Under the pieces are notes generated by a model. The model worked only from the letters and a program-made list of their open reading frames with translations. It did not search any database and had not been told where the DNA came from. From contig JACZXB010000008.1 of the NCBI GenBank assembly GCA_022571845.1, positions 62,001 through 126,000 of the forward strand: a DNA stretch of 64,000 nucleotides, in the 5' to 3' direction. The position numbers and the translations under genes are program-made. Of the stretch, positions 8,496 through 17,946 are shown one piece after another; positions within the stretch are counted from its first letter, which is position 1; the number at the start of each line of letters is the position of its first letter. Source of the stretch: Candidatus Zixiibacteriota bacterium. Lineage in GTDB: Bacteria > Zixibacteria > MSB-5A5 > GN15 > FEB-12.

Positions 8496-8595
8496 TTCAA
8501 ATGTTTAAGCAAAAAGGGGAAATAATTTAAATAAACCTGCCGTAGGTAGAATGAGCCCGCAGATGCAGATCGAAAATTGATTCCTGGCAATCGCC

Positions 8596-9792
8596 TTACA
8601 TATGACGGGTAAGCTGGAATTGAAAGAGGTCGTCATCCCGCAAATCGTAGAGCAGTTCTCCTCTTTCCTGCTTAAAAAAGCCTCTGAATTCCACATCCAA
8701 TGACCACCAATCATTGAGACGGGTTCCCATTTCAACAAAAGCCAGAACCGAACCAATATCAGTATCAATTATCAATCCACCCAATATGTCAGTTCCGTTG
8801 ATATTGTTAAAGGCCAGCCGCCCGCCTACCAGAAGGTCATGTTCAAAGGGGGTAAAGCTGCTTCCGCGGTCATCATACATATATTCGCTCAAAAGCCCCA
8901 AATCATACTGCGAGTCAAATACGCCCACCAGAGTGTATTCAAAGCCGCCGGTAAAAGCCTGCTTCCTGTCATCAAACGAGGCATCAATTGACAGCGCCTC
9001 AAGTTTCCAGATCCAGCCTCCGCTGATATAGAGCAGATCAACCCCCAACCGCTTGGTTTGATAATAATAGGGCATAAGTTCTAACTGGCCGTTTTGCTTA
9101 AAACGAGGCTGAAAAAGCGGCTGTCTTTCTGTCCCCTCGAAATACGACAGTCCGATGTCATATTGACCAATAGTATGATACCAGCGAACAGCCCAGTCCT
9201 GATGCCATTCTCTGGCAGCGGATTCATATCTGGGCTTGTCAGTATTGATTATAATCGATGGTCTAAGTCGGCCATTTTCCCCAGCGAAAGTTCTTTCGCG
9301 GAAATAAGGCAGCCAGAAAAAATCAAACGTGCCGAAGTTCCTAAGCCAGGTGGTTTGCAGCATCGGCTGGCCAAGTTTGTCTTCGCCGTCTATGTTTTCT
9401 ACCCAGTCGGTCTGATTTATGATATCTACCAGATGAAGTCCTTCGGTCTGTCCCCAAAAAACCTTTCGAAAACCTAAACTCACGTCCCAGTCAGAAAATC
9501 TTTTCTGCCAGAACAGTTCACGCAAATCGAAGTGGCTGCGTTCGCTGTCATTCACATCCAGACGGACGAACGGTGTTATTACCAGCAGCTCTCTTCTATC
9601 TGTCCATTCATGATAGTATTCCAGTTCGGCTGAGAAAGAACCAAACAGATTGTCATCTACATTATAAGCCGAACCACTGGGAAACAGCCTATTCTCGACA
9701 GAGAAATCATAACTGATTTCTTCACTATCGACCGCTCCGGCTGATAAAATCGAAACGAGATATAAAAATGCAAAGAAATAAATATATCCCAT
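8596..9792 (-). CDS. Outer-membrane porin-like protein (DUF1302-like)
   Basis: Signal peptide, beta-rich aromatic pattern; last gene of the TetR-MMPL-LolA-like operon. Confidence 0.6.
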   Translation of the reverse strand: MGYIYFFAFLYLVSILSAGAVDSEEISYDFSVENRLFPSGSAYNVDDNLFGSFSAELEYYHEWTDRRELLVITPFVRLDVNDSERSHFDLRELFWQKRFSDWDVSLGFRKVFWGQTEGLHLVDIINQTDWVENIDGEDKLGQPMLQTTWLRNFGTFDFFWLPYFRERTFAGENGRLRPSIIINTDKPRYESAAREWHQDWAVRWYHTIGQYDIGLSYFEGTERQPLFQPRFKQNGQLELMPYYYQTKRLGVDLLYISGGWIWKLEALSIDASFDDRKQAFTGGFEYTLVGVFDSQYDLGLLSEYMYDDRGSSFTPFEHDLLVGGRLAFNNINGTDILGGLIIDTDIGSVLAFVEMGTRLNDWWSLDVEFRGFFKQERGELLYDLRDDDLFQFQLTRHM

Positions 9793-9796
9793 ATTA

Positions 9797-10645
9797 TTAT
9801 CTTACCGACTTCAGTACGTTCTGCTTAAAGTCTTTCTCACTCAAGCCCGTTTTAAATTTGTATTGACTAAACAGAAGAGTAGTCGATTTGCCGGTCTGAT
9901 GGTTAACCATTTCCATTCTGTCTGCGCGCCAGAATTTGTCAAGATATTGTTTGTAGTCATGTAATGTCAGCGTTTTTAAAAGCGATCCTTTGCGGTCATA
10001 GTATTCGAGTTTCTCTGGAATGTACAATACTTTATCAATCCAGACAATTTGTTTGGTGTAGCCGGAATTTTTGTCTGCCGGAATCCGCTCCACCACGAAG
10101 CAAGCAGCACCGTTAAGGGTGTCATCTTTAAGATATCTGTAAGTATATTTTTCGACTTCCTGCGAAGATATATCTTCATAGGCAAACTCGCTGCCCATAA
10201 ACGGACCCGATTTATTATTGGACGCTATCCGCTTGACCCGCTTCAGCGCCGGCAGATAAATCCACTGATCATCCTGTCCTTTAACATGAGTGTAGGACAA
10301 GAAAGCAGTGCCTTTGATATCGCGCGGGGTGTCAAAAATTATCAGACTTTTGTCGCCATCGCCGGTGACCTCCAGTGTCCGCGTCCTGATAGTGCGCTTA
10401 CTCTCCTGGCCATGGCGATTGCGCAGTATCATTTTCATGGAGGCCGTGTTGTCTACAAATCCGGAATCACGCCGGTCAATTTCCCGGGCGATACGCAGGC
10501 CTTCTTCCTCAGGCGACGCGCTGGCGTAAGTTGTAAACGAGACAGTCGACAGAAATACAAGCAATATTAACGGTTTCATGTTTTTGACAAGAAACAAACT
10601 TTTTGCTTTCTCTAACATTATATTATCCCCTTTGTTTTTTTTCAA
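9797..10645 (-). CDS. Outer membrane lipoprotein-sorting (LolA-like) protein
   Basis: ALKRVKRIASNNKSGPFMGSEFAYEDISSQEVEKYTYRYL...; typical partner of MMPL transporters. Confidence 0.8.
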   Translation of the reverse strand: MKKNKGDNIMLEKAKSLFLVKNMKPLILLVFLSTVSFTTYASASPEEEGLRIAREIDRRDSGFVDNTASMKMILRNRHGQESKRTIRTRTLEVTGDGDKSLIIFDTPRDIKGTAFLSYTHVKGQDDQWIYLPALKRVKRIASNNKSGPFMGSEFAYEDISSQEVEKYTYRYLKDDTLNGAACFVVERIPADKNSGYTKQIVWIDKVLYIPEKLEYYDRKGSLLKTLTLHDYKQYLDKFWRADRMEMVNHQTGKSTTLLFSQYKFKTGLSEKDFKQNVLKSVR

Positions 10646-13020
10646 TTTTGAGCAGCCAAATCAGACCTGGCTTCTTCCGATTCATCGCTCGGTACATATG
10701 ATTTCATAGTTTTTGATCTGTCTAAGGCAAGCAAAAGGGCAGGAAGTAGCAGAAAATCTGCAATCAAGGCAAAAGCAATAGTCAAAGCCGCCAGCTGCCC
10801 CAAATCCGAGTTGAGTCTGAAAGTCGAAGTTGTCAGCACCAAAAATCCGGCAACCAGCACGACCGATGTAATAAACAAGGCCCTGCCTACAGTATTGAAA
10901 GCATAGCGTACCGCATCTGCCGGCGACAGACCTTTTTCTCTTCTGGCTCTCAGATATTTATTTAAAAAGTGCACTGTGTCATCGACTACAATGCCGAGAG
11001 TCATGCCTACCACCGAGGACTGCGCCATTCCCAGTTCTCCAACCAAAAGCGCCCAGGCGCCGAACCCCAGGACCATCGGAACCATATTCGGGATTATACT
11101 TATCAGTCCATACTTGATGCTGCCTAAGGCTATGACCATACACAAGGTAATCAAAATAAGTGCAATGGCTGAGCTGTTTATCATACTCAACACTTGCCTT
11201 TTTGACAGATGCGAAAACATCAAAGCAGGGCTCGAGGTTGCTGCAAACATTTCTTGAGGCGCATGATCAATGAGCCATTGTTCACCCTGCTCGGCAATAG
11301 CCATTAACTCCGCTGACGGCACGTTCATACAGGTAACAATCATCCGTGTAGATGACTTATCAATACTAATCATATTGTTTAAGTCCAGTCCATAGGGAAG
11401 AGACATTTCATATAATAAAGTGTATTGAGCCGCCAGATCACGTTCGTCCGGAATGCGATAGTATGCCGAATCATCACCATGCATGTTCATATTCAGCCGT
11501 TTCATCACCAAGCCGAAATGATTGACATGCACAACGTTCGGCAGCGTTTTGTAAAACTCTGCCAGAGAGTCTAATTTGGCCAGATACTCCGGCTCGGCAA
11601 TGCCGCCTTCTTCTCCTGAGCCTATCGAATGCTCAATCGTCATAAAACCGCTCAGATGTTCAGAAGCAAAATCGGAGTCCGTCCGAAATCTAATAGTGGT
11701 ATCAAAAAACTTAACAAACTCATCGTTTAATTTGTTTTGTGGAACCATAACGGCTGCAAATATAACTACTACAGCCGAACTAATTAAAATCAAGCGTTGC
11801 CTGCCGATTACCCAGTCAGCCCAATCACCGAAGATGTTTGACTTTCTTGCCTTTTGCTGACGGACTCTTACAGGCAATAGCGATAGTACTGCCGGCAGAA
11901 ATGTTATTGATAGAAGAAAGGCAACAGTTACTCCCATCGCGGTAATATTACCTAAATCGCGATAGGGGGGTGAGTCGCTGAAATTGAGACTCAAAAAACC
12001 TATGACAGTAGTCAGACTGGTCAAAAATATTGGTACAAAATTTATCCGCAAACTTTCTATAATAGCATCTTTCCGCGAACGACCGAATCGCATCTCCTGA
12101 AGCATCGTGACCAGCAGGTGGATACTGTCAGCCACTGCCAGAGTCATTATCATCGTCGGTGCCTGCGCCGAAACTGGTGTTAAGCGCATTCCGAACCAGC
12201 CGGCCAGACCCACTGCCACTGCTGCAGAAAAAGCGATTAATATTACAGTCGTAATCGTTCCCCAGAACGAACGCAGCAAAATTATCATCAAAAACACAAT
12301 CATTGCGAACATCAAAGGAAATACAGTCGTCAAGTCGCCCTTGCCGGAAGTGACAAAAGCATTATTGATCATGACTATACCGGTCAGATATATTTTTGTT
12401 CCCGGATATTTATTTTCTAAGCTGTCCGCCAGGGCAATAGCTGCTGCCGCTGTTGTTGGCACCTCGTCTATGGATTTGCCAAAAAACTGGATCGTAACAT
12501 TTACGCCTGCAAATTTGCCGTCATTGGAAATCAAACGGCTTTTTAGCAGCGGCTCGTTTATGGCTATCCGGCGCGCCTTGGCCAGCCCGCTCGAGTCTAT
12601 CGCCTCGGCATCTTCAACCAGGTCCGCAACTATCAGATCATCGCCGTCAGCTTCGGAGTGCTGAAAATTGGTGATGCCGTCAACACGAATTGCAAAAGGA
12701 AGCAGCCAGCTCTTTTCTGTAAGTTCTGAGATAATCTTGACTGACTGCGCACTAAAGGGATCGTGATCCGGGACGTCTATCACGAATATGATATTGTCAT
12801 TTCTTGTATAGATATTCTGTAGTTCATCAAACGCCAGAAGCTGCGGATTATCTTCTGAGAAAAAGACCCGGTAGTCTGTCGCAAATTCAATGAAACGCGC
12901 ACCCGAGCCTGCCATGGCAATCAAGGCCAGCAGTCCTGCTATAACAACCCAGCGGTGCTTGAGAATAAACTCCCCGTACCTGCCGCCGAAGCCGTTGCCA
13001 TTATGATTATTGCTATTCAA
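10642..13020 (-). CDS. RND/MMPL-family transporter
   Basis: 792 aa with two SSD/MMPL-like TM blocks (GVTVAFLLSITFLPAVLSLL; GMTLGIVVDDTVHFLNKY). Confidence 0.9.
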   Translation of the reverse strand: MNSNNHNGNGFGGRYGEFILKHRWVVIAGLLALIAMAGSGARFIEFATDYRVFFSEDNPQLLAFDELQNIYTRNDNIIFVIDVPDHDPFSAQSVKIISELTEKSWLLPFAIRVDGITNFQHSEADGDDLIVADLVEDAEAIDSSGLAKARRIAINEPLLKSRLISNDGKFAGVNVTIQFFGKSIDEVPTTAAAAIALADSLENKYPGTKIYLTGIVMINNAFVTSGKGDLTTVFPLMFAMIVFLMIILLRSFWGTITTVILIAFSAAVAVGLAGWFGMRLTPVSAQAPTMIMTLAVADSIHLLVTMLQEMRFGRSRKDAIIESLRINFVPIFLTSLTTVIGFLSLNFSDSPPYRDLGNITAMGVTVAFLLSITFLPAVLSLLPVRVRQQKARKSNIFGDWADWVIGRQRLILISSAVVVIFAAVMVPQNKLNDEFVKFFDTTIRFRTDSDFASEHLSGFMTIEHSIGSGEEGGIAEPEYLAKLDSLAEFYKTLPNVVHVNHFGLVMKRLNMNMHGDDSAYYRIPDERDLAAQYTLLYEMSLPYGLDLNNMISIDKSSTRMIVTCMNVPSAELMAIAEQGEQWLIDHAPQEMFAATSSPALMFSHLSKRQVLSMINSSAIALILITLCMVIALGSIKYGLISIIPNMVPMVLGFGAWALLVGELGMAQSSVVGMTLGIVVDDTVHFLNKYLRARREKGLSPADAVRYAFNTVGRALFITSVVLVAGFLVLTTSTFRLNSDLGQLAALTIAFALIADFLLLPALLLALDRSKTMKSYVPSDESEEARSDLAAQN

Positions 13021-13081
13021 CTATTTTCCCTTTCTATTCTAAAAATCAAATTTCTCTTTAATTCGGTCCGTTGATAGATTA

Positions 13082-13702
13082 TTAGGTTATTGGTTCCGTC
13101 TGTTTTGCTCTAAGCGATTCCAGATAAATAATCAACTGCTCGGCACAGCGATGAAACGTTTTTTCGTCTTTGGAATTTTTCGCCATGCCGATGGTACCTT
13201 CAATAGCTGCAACCAGAAAACAGGCAACATTATCCGTATCTACATCAGACCTGACATACCCGTTTTTGATCCCTACAGAGAAAACTTTAGACAAACCGTC
13301 TTGCCAGGCTTCGAGAACCTGACTTAGTTTCAGGCGAAAACCTTCGTCGATTCCGGACATTTCATGAGCCAGATTTGCTAAAGGACAGCCCCTGATTACA
13401 GCTTGTTTGGGAGTATTTTTGATTAGTTCAGCCATACAGTCTATTAGAGCATCAATCGGATTTTCACTTTTGCTCATGGGATCCAGCCAGCGCTCTTTCA
13501 TCAGAGGCCGGATTACCTCATCTATTACAGCATAGCCAAGCTCTGTCTTGCTTTTGAAATGATGATAAAGCGCCCCTTTGGTAATGCCTGCTCTCTTGAT
13601 AATTTCATTCATGCTGGTAGCCTGAAATCCATGGCTGTGGATTTCTTCAAAAGCAGCCTGAATTATTTTTTCTCTGGTCGCGCTGGCATTTCTAATAGTC
13701 AT
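13082..13702 (-). CDS. TetR/AcrR-family regulator
   Basis: KIIQAAFEEIHSHGFQATSMNEIIKRAGITKGALYHHFKSKTELGYAV. Confidence 0.92.
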   Translation of the reverse strand: MTIRNASATREKIIQAAFEEIHSHGFQATSMNEIIKRAGITKGALYHHFKSKTELGYAVIDEVIRPLMKERWLDPMSKSENPIDALIDCMAELIKNTPKQAVIRGCPLANLAHEMSGIDEGFRLKLSQVLEAWQDGLSKVFSVGIKNGYVRSDVDTDNVACFLVAAIEGTIGMAKNSKDEKTFHRCAEQLIIYLESLRAKQTEPIT

Positions 13703-13725
13703 AATTTATTCACTTTATCTTACAG

Positions 13726-13739
13726 ACCAACCGGTCGGT
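13726..13739. promoter_or_regulatory. TetR-type operator candidate
   Basis: Palindrome-like ACCAACCGGTCGGT just upstream of the tetR-family gene. Confidence 0.55.
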
Positions 13740-13976
13740 ATGTATAACAAGATAAGTGACTGAATTGTTTCCAGAATTTCGAGTCTATTTTTAATAAAAT
13801 CTTTATGTTTAGTTAAGTCACTGAATAACAACATATTATAAATTACGATTTTGGCGTTTCTTTGACATATTAGGCCGGTAATCTGCTCAATATGTGATTG
13901 AGAACTTCAACAAAGTCTCAATTATTTCGTATAAAATATTTGAAATGATATTCAAACTGTAAAAGGAGTACCAACC

Positions 13977-14387
13977 ATGACCGACAAAAAATCCCAAGAT
14001 CAGAAGGAAATTCTTGAACATATTCATTCCATCTTCAGGTCGTTTATAACGCAAGATCGAGATGCCATCCAGAATTCACATACCAAAGATTGGAAAGGTT
14101 TTCTAGTTTCCAGCACTTTGATAGAGCGAGGAATCAATGCCTATATGTCGAATGTTGATAAGTCATTCAAAAATTTTAGGGGAGTAGGTTTCGAGATACT
14201 CGATTCTGAGATACAAATCTATGACAGCATTGCCATCGTCTATTATGTAGCCAGATATGATTACAAAAATGATGCAGGTGAAACTCATTCCCTGCCGCTT
14301 CGGTCGGTGGATATTTACAGGCGGGAACCAAACGGCTGGATTCAATGCGGCTCACATATAACTATCATTCCAACAGATAAAGTCTAA
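13977..14387 (+). CDS. SnoaL/DUF4440-like (NTF2 fold) protein
   Basis: 136 aa; AGGAG RBS before ATG; WKGFLVSST...IAIVYYVARYDYKNDAGETHSLPLRSVDIYRREPNGWIQCGSH. Confidence 0.65.
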   Translation: MTDKKSQDQKEILEHIHSIFRSFITQDRDAIQNSHTKDWKGFLVSSTLIERGINAYMSNVDKSFKNFRGVGFEILDSEIQIYDSIAIVYYVARYDYKNDAGETHSLPLRSVDIYRREPNGWIQCGSHITIIPTDKV

Positions 14388-14447
14388 GACGAAAGAGAAT
14401 CAACATCGCCTGAAATTATTAACCCGAATTACTGAATAGAAATTGAA

Positions 14448-15398
14448 CTATTCATTTTCGACTCTATTCAAAAAGTCACCAATAGCTTTGATATCAGCCT
14501 CGGGTTCATCATGCATAGTCAGGTGCGCGGCGTTTTCAATAATTACCAGCTCGGCACCCGGAATAAGGCTCTGGTAATATTTCGCAGTTGCTGGTGTACA
14601 CTGATCATACTCACCGGTAATTAGCAAAGTCGGCAATTTGATTTCACCGAGTCTTTCAATGCGATTGTATCCTGCCAGAGTTCCGGTAGAACGGAAACTA
14701 TAGGGACCAAACATGTATCCGCCCAGGCTGTGATTAAGTGTAGCAAAGGCCTGATTTAATTCGTCAGACCAAGGCTGTTTACGCGCAAAGAACTGCCCCA
14801 AGAATACCATCATTGCCGGCATGTAATCAGGAGAATCAAGAGTGCCTGCTTGTTCGTTTTTCATAATCGTTTCTGAGATAGAGTCGGGGAGTGTTTGCAG
14901 CAGCTTCACTTTATCTTGAATATGTCTTTCAATACTGAATACTGGCCCTGCCAGAACAAGGCTGTGTACTCCCGTGGGTTCGCCAAGCATATAGTCAATC
15001 GCCAGCATGGTGCCCCAGGAGTGCCCGTATAAGTGAACTTGTTTTAAGTTCAAGGCCTTTCGCACAGCTGCAATCTGTTCAACAAACTTTTCGATTGTCC
15101 ACAGAGATGTATCTGAGGGACCGGGCGAGTTGCCGCAGCCGAGCTGGTCAAAAAAGACAATGGGACGCTGGTCGGCCAGAGCTTCCAGAGGTTTCAGATA
15201 GATACTTGAAACACCACGGCCGCCGTGCAACATCAATAGGGGGATGCTGGTGCCACCACCGACTATTTTGTACCAGACTTTGCCGCCGGTCACTTCGATA
15301 AAGCCTTCACCCGGTGACAAGCTATCGGTCTGGCCATATCCCGATATTGCCAATAGTAACAATCCAACTGCAGTTAGAAACAACAAGCGCTTATTCAT
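14448..15398 (-). CDS. Alpha/beta hydrolase (proline iminopeptidase-like), secreted
   Basis: MLHGGRGVSSIYL, GHSWGTMLAIDYML nucleophile elbow; start set at MNKRLLFLTAVGLLLLAISGYGQ. Confidence 0.85.
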   Translation of the reverse strand: MNKRLLFLTAVGLLLLAISGYGQTDSLSPGEGFIEVTGGKVWYKIVGGGTSIPLLMLHGGRGVSSIYLKPLEALADQRPIVFFDQLGCGNSPGPSDTSLWTIEKFVEQIAAVRKALNLKQVHLYGHSWGTMLAIDYMLGEPTGVHSLVLAGPVFSIERHIQDKVKLLQTLPDSISETIMKNEQAGTLDSPDYMPAMMVFLGQFFARKQPWSDELNQAFATLNHSLGGYMFGPYSFRSTGTLAGYNRIERLGEIKLPTLLITGEYDQCTPATAKYYQSLIPGAELVIIENAAHLTMHDEPEADIKAIGDFLNRVENE

Positions 15399-15544
15399 AT
15401 TAAATGACTCCCTTTGAATATGAAAAAAGCTATAAATTTCAATTTTGATAGTCCAGAATAAACTGCAGGCTATGCGAAATTTATTTAACTGGCAGAGACA
15501 TAAGGCGAGCAAGTGTAGTTAGTAAGTAGACAAGTTTTTTACAG

Positions 15545-16525
15545 CTAAAACCGCTTCTGATAAATATGACAATAGGGCGATTGGCCGTTCTTGGCATAGT
15601 AGTCCTGATGATAATCTTCACCGTCCCAGTACGTACCTGCTTTAGACAGCTCTGTGGCGACATCAAGACCTTTACCTTTCAGTATCTGGATAAGGTTTTC
15701 GAGAATTTCTTTCTCATTGTCATCTGAATAGAACATTGCCGAGCGGTACTGGTCACCAATGTCCGGCCCCTGGCGATTAACCTGAGTCGGGTCATGAATT
15801 TCAAAAAAGAAACGCGCCAGTTTTTCGTAGCTAATCAGAGACGGATCGTATTCGATTTCCACAGTTTCGGCGTGTCCGGTATTCCCGTTGCAAATTTCTT
15901 TATATGTCGGATTATTGGTGTGGCCACCCATATAGCCGACCGAAGTTGCAAGTACTCCTGCGACATCTTTTAAGAGATGCTCCGTCCCCCAAAAACAACC
16001 ACCGGCAAAATATGCTTTCATTGTGGTGGTCTCTTGACCTGCAGGAATAAAGTTCATCGAAATTGAGTTAACACAGTGACGAATATTTTTGTCGGTAAGC
16101 TGCTCTCCTTCGAAAACATGCCCCAGATGCCCGCCGCATTTGGCGCAGGTGATTTCGGTCCGGCGGCCGTCGGCGTCAAGAGTCCGTTTAACCGCGCCGT
16201 CGATTTCATCATCAAAACTCGGCCAGCCGCAGTTTGAACTAAATTTGTCCGAAGAATTATAGAGCGGAGCATCGCACTGCTTACAGGTGTAGGTTCCCTC
16301 GGCATCGTGCTTGTCGTATTTACCACTTGACGCCGGCTCGGTGCCTTTATGAACTATTACTCTTTCTTCTTCGGGGGTCAGGCTATTTAAAGTCATCTTA
16401 TTCTCCGATTTTTCAGTAGTATAATCTTTGGACTTCATCGTCATTGGTGCCAGCCCAATCATTACAACAGCAGCAATTATAGCCCAGATAAAGCCGGTTG
16501 AAATAGGTAATGATTTTTCAGACAT
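15545..16525 (-). CDS. msrBA: Membrane-anchored MsrB-MsrA fusion methionine sulfoxide reductase
   Basis: N-terminal TM; MsrB CKQCDAPL/CAKCGGHLGHVF/RHCVNSISMNF; MsrA AGGCFWGTEHLL. Confidence 0.93.
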   Translation of the reverse strand: MSEKSLPISTGFIWAIIAAVVMIGLAPMTMKSKDYTTEKSENKMTLNSLTPEEERVIVHKGTEPASSGKYDKHDAEGTYTCKQCDAPLYNSSDKFSSNCGWPSFDDEIDGAVKRTLDADGRRTEITCAKCGGHLGHVFEGEQLTDKNIRHCVNSISMNFIPAGQETTTMKAYFAGGCFWGTEHLLKDVAGVLATSVGYMGGHTNNPTYKEICNGNTGHAETVEIEYDPSLISYEKLARFFFEIHDPTQVNRQGPDIGDQYRSAMFYSDDNEKEILENLIQILKGKGLDVATELSKAGTYWDGEDYHQDYYAKNGQSPYCHIYQKRF

Positions 16526-16644
16526 AAAACTACTCCTGCTAATAATACTCTATAGATATCATTTCGTCCAATGGTTATGTTCGATGAGTAAGAACAATCA
16601 TAAACAAAGATAGTTCAGCTATATAAATTTGCCCCAATATATAG

Positions 16645-16680
16645 AGCAGCCCGGAAGGACTGATACCTTCCAGGCTCTCT
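16645..16680. terminator. Hairpin (possible terminator) between msrBA and arsR-family locus
   Basis: AGCCCGGAAGG-actgata-CCTTCCAGGCT near-perfect stem extended by AGAG/CTCT; no long U-run. Confidence 0.4.
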
Positions 16681-16723
16681 AATTTGACATATATTATGTG
16701 GCAGTTTATAGTCTTGCCCGGGA

Positions 16724-16780
16724 CTAAAGCCTGCAGCCTTCGCCGCAATGGGCAACTCTTGGAATCGCAAAGCGTATCAT
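16724..16780 (-). CDS. Candidate 18-aa small ORF MIRFAIPRVAHCGEGCRL
   Basis: Strong SD (GAAGGAGAGTCTTATG) downstream of a predicted ArsR-type site; two Cys. Not in the ORF track. Confidence 0.3.
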   Translation of the reverse strand: MIRFAIPRVAHCGEGCRL

Positions 16781-16868
16781 AAGACTCTCCTTCGTTTAAG
16801 GTTTCTAAGCCGCTTCAGCCAATAAACCCATAAAATAAAGCGGGCCGGCTGTTATGCTTATATCTATA

Positions 16869-16889
16869 TATGCGTATATAACGATATAT
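16869..16889. promoter_or_regulatory. Candidate ArsR-family operator, copy B
   Basis: TATGCGTATATAACGATATAT, 19/21 identical to 17263..17283. Confidence 0.55.
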
Positions 16890-16911
16890 GTTTCAAAAAA
16901 AATTTGCTTTC

Positions 16912-17211
16912 TTACTTTTTCTTCTTCTTTGTCTTTTTTGGTGTTTCAAAACAATCGCAAAAACCCATGCAGCAGCCTTTGATGGCCTCTTTGTTAAGAG
17001 AACAGATAACCATCTGCCCGTCGCGGCGGTCATCTACAATCCCGGAATCTCTTAGGACGCTCAAGTGGCGGCTGACAGTCGACTGTGACAGACCGACTAC
17101 TGCCACTATCTCGTTGACTGTCATTTCTTTACCTGCCAAAAGACCCAGGATTCTAAGTCTCGAGCGGTCGCTGAATGCCTTAAAATATTTGCTGTACCGT
17201 TTTGTATCCAT
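16912..17211 (-). CDS. ArsR/SmtB-family regulator with Cys-rich C terminus
   Basis: YFKAFSDRSRLRILGLLAGKEMTVNEIVAVVGLSQSTVSRHLSVLRDSGIV; CCMGFCDC tail. Confidence 0.9.
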   Translation of the reverse strand: MDTKRYSKYFKAFSDRSRLRILGLLAGKEMTVNEIVAVVGLSQSTVSRHLSVLRDSGIVDDRRDGQMVICSLNKEAIKGCCMGFCDCFETPKKTKKKKK

Positions 17212-17262
17212 AATCTGTTTTACCTCGCCGGTCGAACTGGCTACTTAGCCCTCTCAACCGCT

Positions 17263-17283
17263 TATGCACATATAACGATATAT
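17263..17283. promoter_or_regulatory. Candidate ArsR-family operator, copy A
   Basis: TATGCACATATAACGATATAT, about 50 nt upstream of the arsR-family start. Confidence 0.55.
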
Positions 17284-17349
17284 ATCGGAAAAAGTTCCCT
17301 TTGTCAATAGGTTTTTTTTAAGCTTCTTGAAAATAATATTTAAACGCTG

Positions 17350-17838
17350 TCAGCTTTTGACTCTAGCCACCCACTTTGGGGCGGAATCTGTTTGCTGTCT
17401 CAAAAGCAGATTCAATTGCGCTGAGTGGTGCTGAACGTGGCGCATAGTGTAAAGATACAACTCGGCCACAGTTAAATCTTTTTTGAAATTACAAGGTTGA
17501 TGGGCGTTATCGTCGGTCATAGCATCAACATTCCTTTTAGATTTCTGTCGGCCATATTCGAGATATTTCAGAAGTTCATCTTTTGTGTAGACGCGTTCAG
17601 GAAGCAGACCCGAGGGGTCGAGTTCGCTTAAAGTAAACGGCTCAGGCGGTGCAAAGCCTTGGTCGTTTTCAGACATATAATAGTCGAGGAAGAAAAGAGT
17701 ATGATAGACCATATACCAGAATTCATGGAACCCAGTTTTATCGCCCCAGACTTTTTCAGGGCAGGCCTTGATGGCATTTTCAAGTGACTCTATAGATGCC
17801 CCCAGCTGCTGCCAGATGATTTTTTTCCAGTTATCCAT
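17350..17838 (-). CDS. DinB-family protein
   Basis: 162 aa; WYMVYHTLFFLDYYM...HVQHHSAQLNLLLRQ metal-binding His pattern. Confidence 0.75.
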   Translation of the reverse strand: MDNWKKIIWQQLGASIESLENAIKACPEKVWGDKTGFHEFWYMVYHTLFFLDYYMSENDQGFAPPEPFTLSELDPSGLLPERVYTKDELLKYLEYGRQKSKRNVDAMTDDNAHQPCNFKKDLTVAELYLYTMRHVQHHSAQLNLLLRQQTDSAPKWVARVKS

Positions 17839-17946
17839 GCTGTTTATGTGAAGAGTATAGTGCTAATTGAATTATAAGTACATCACAAACGGAGTTGACG
17901 TAAATATTTAGATGTTTCGCTTAGGACAAACGGGAGCGTTTGCCTC

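Noticed and set aside
15545-16525. Possible selenoprotein MsrA/MsrB
   Set aside because: Active-site positions are encoded as Cys (GGCFWG, RHCVNS); no in-frame UGA.
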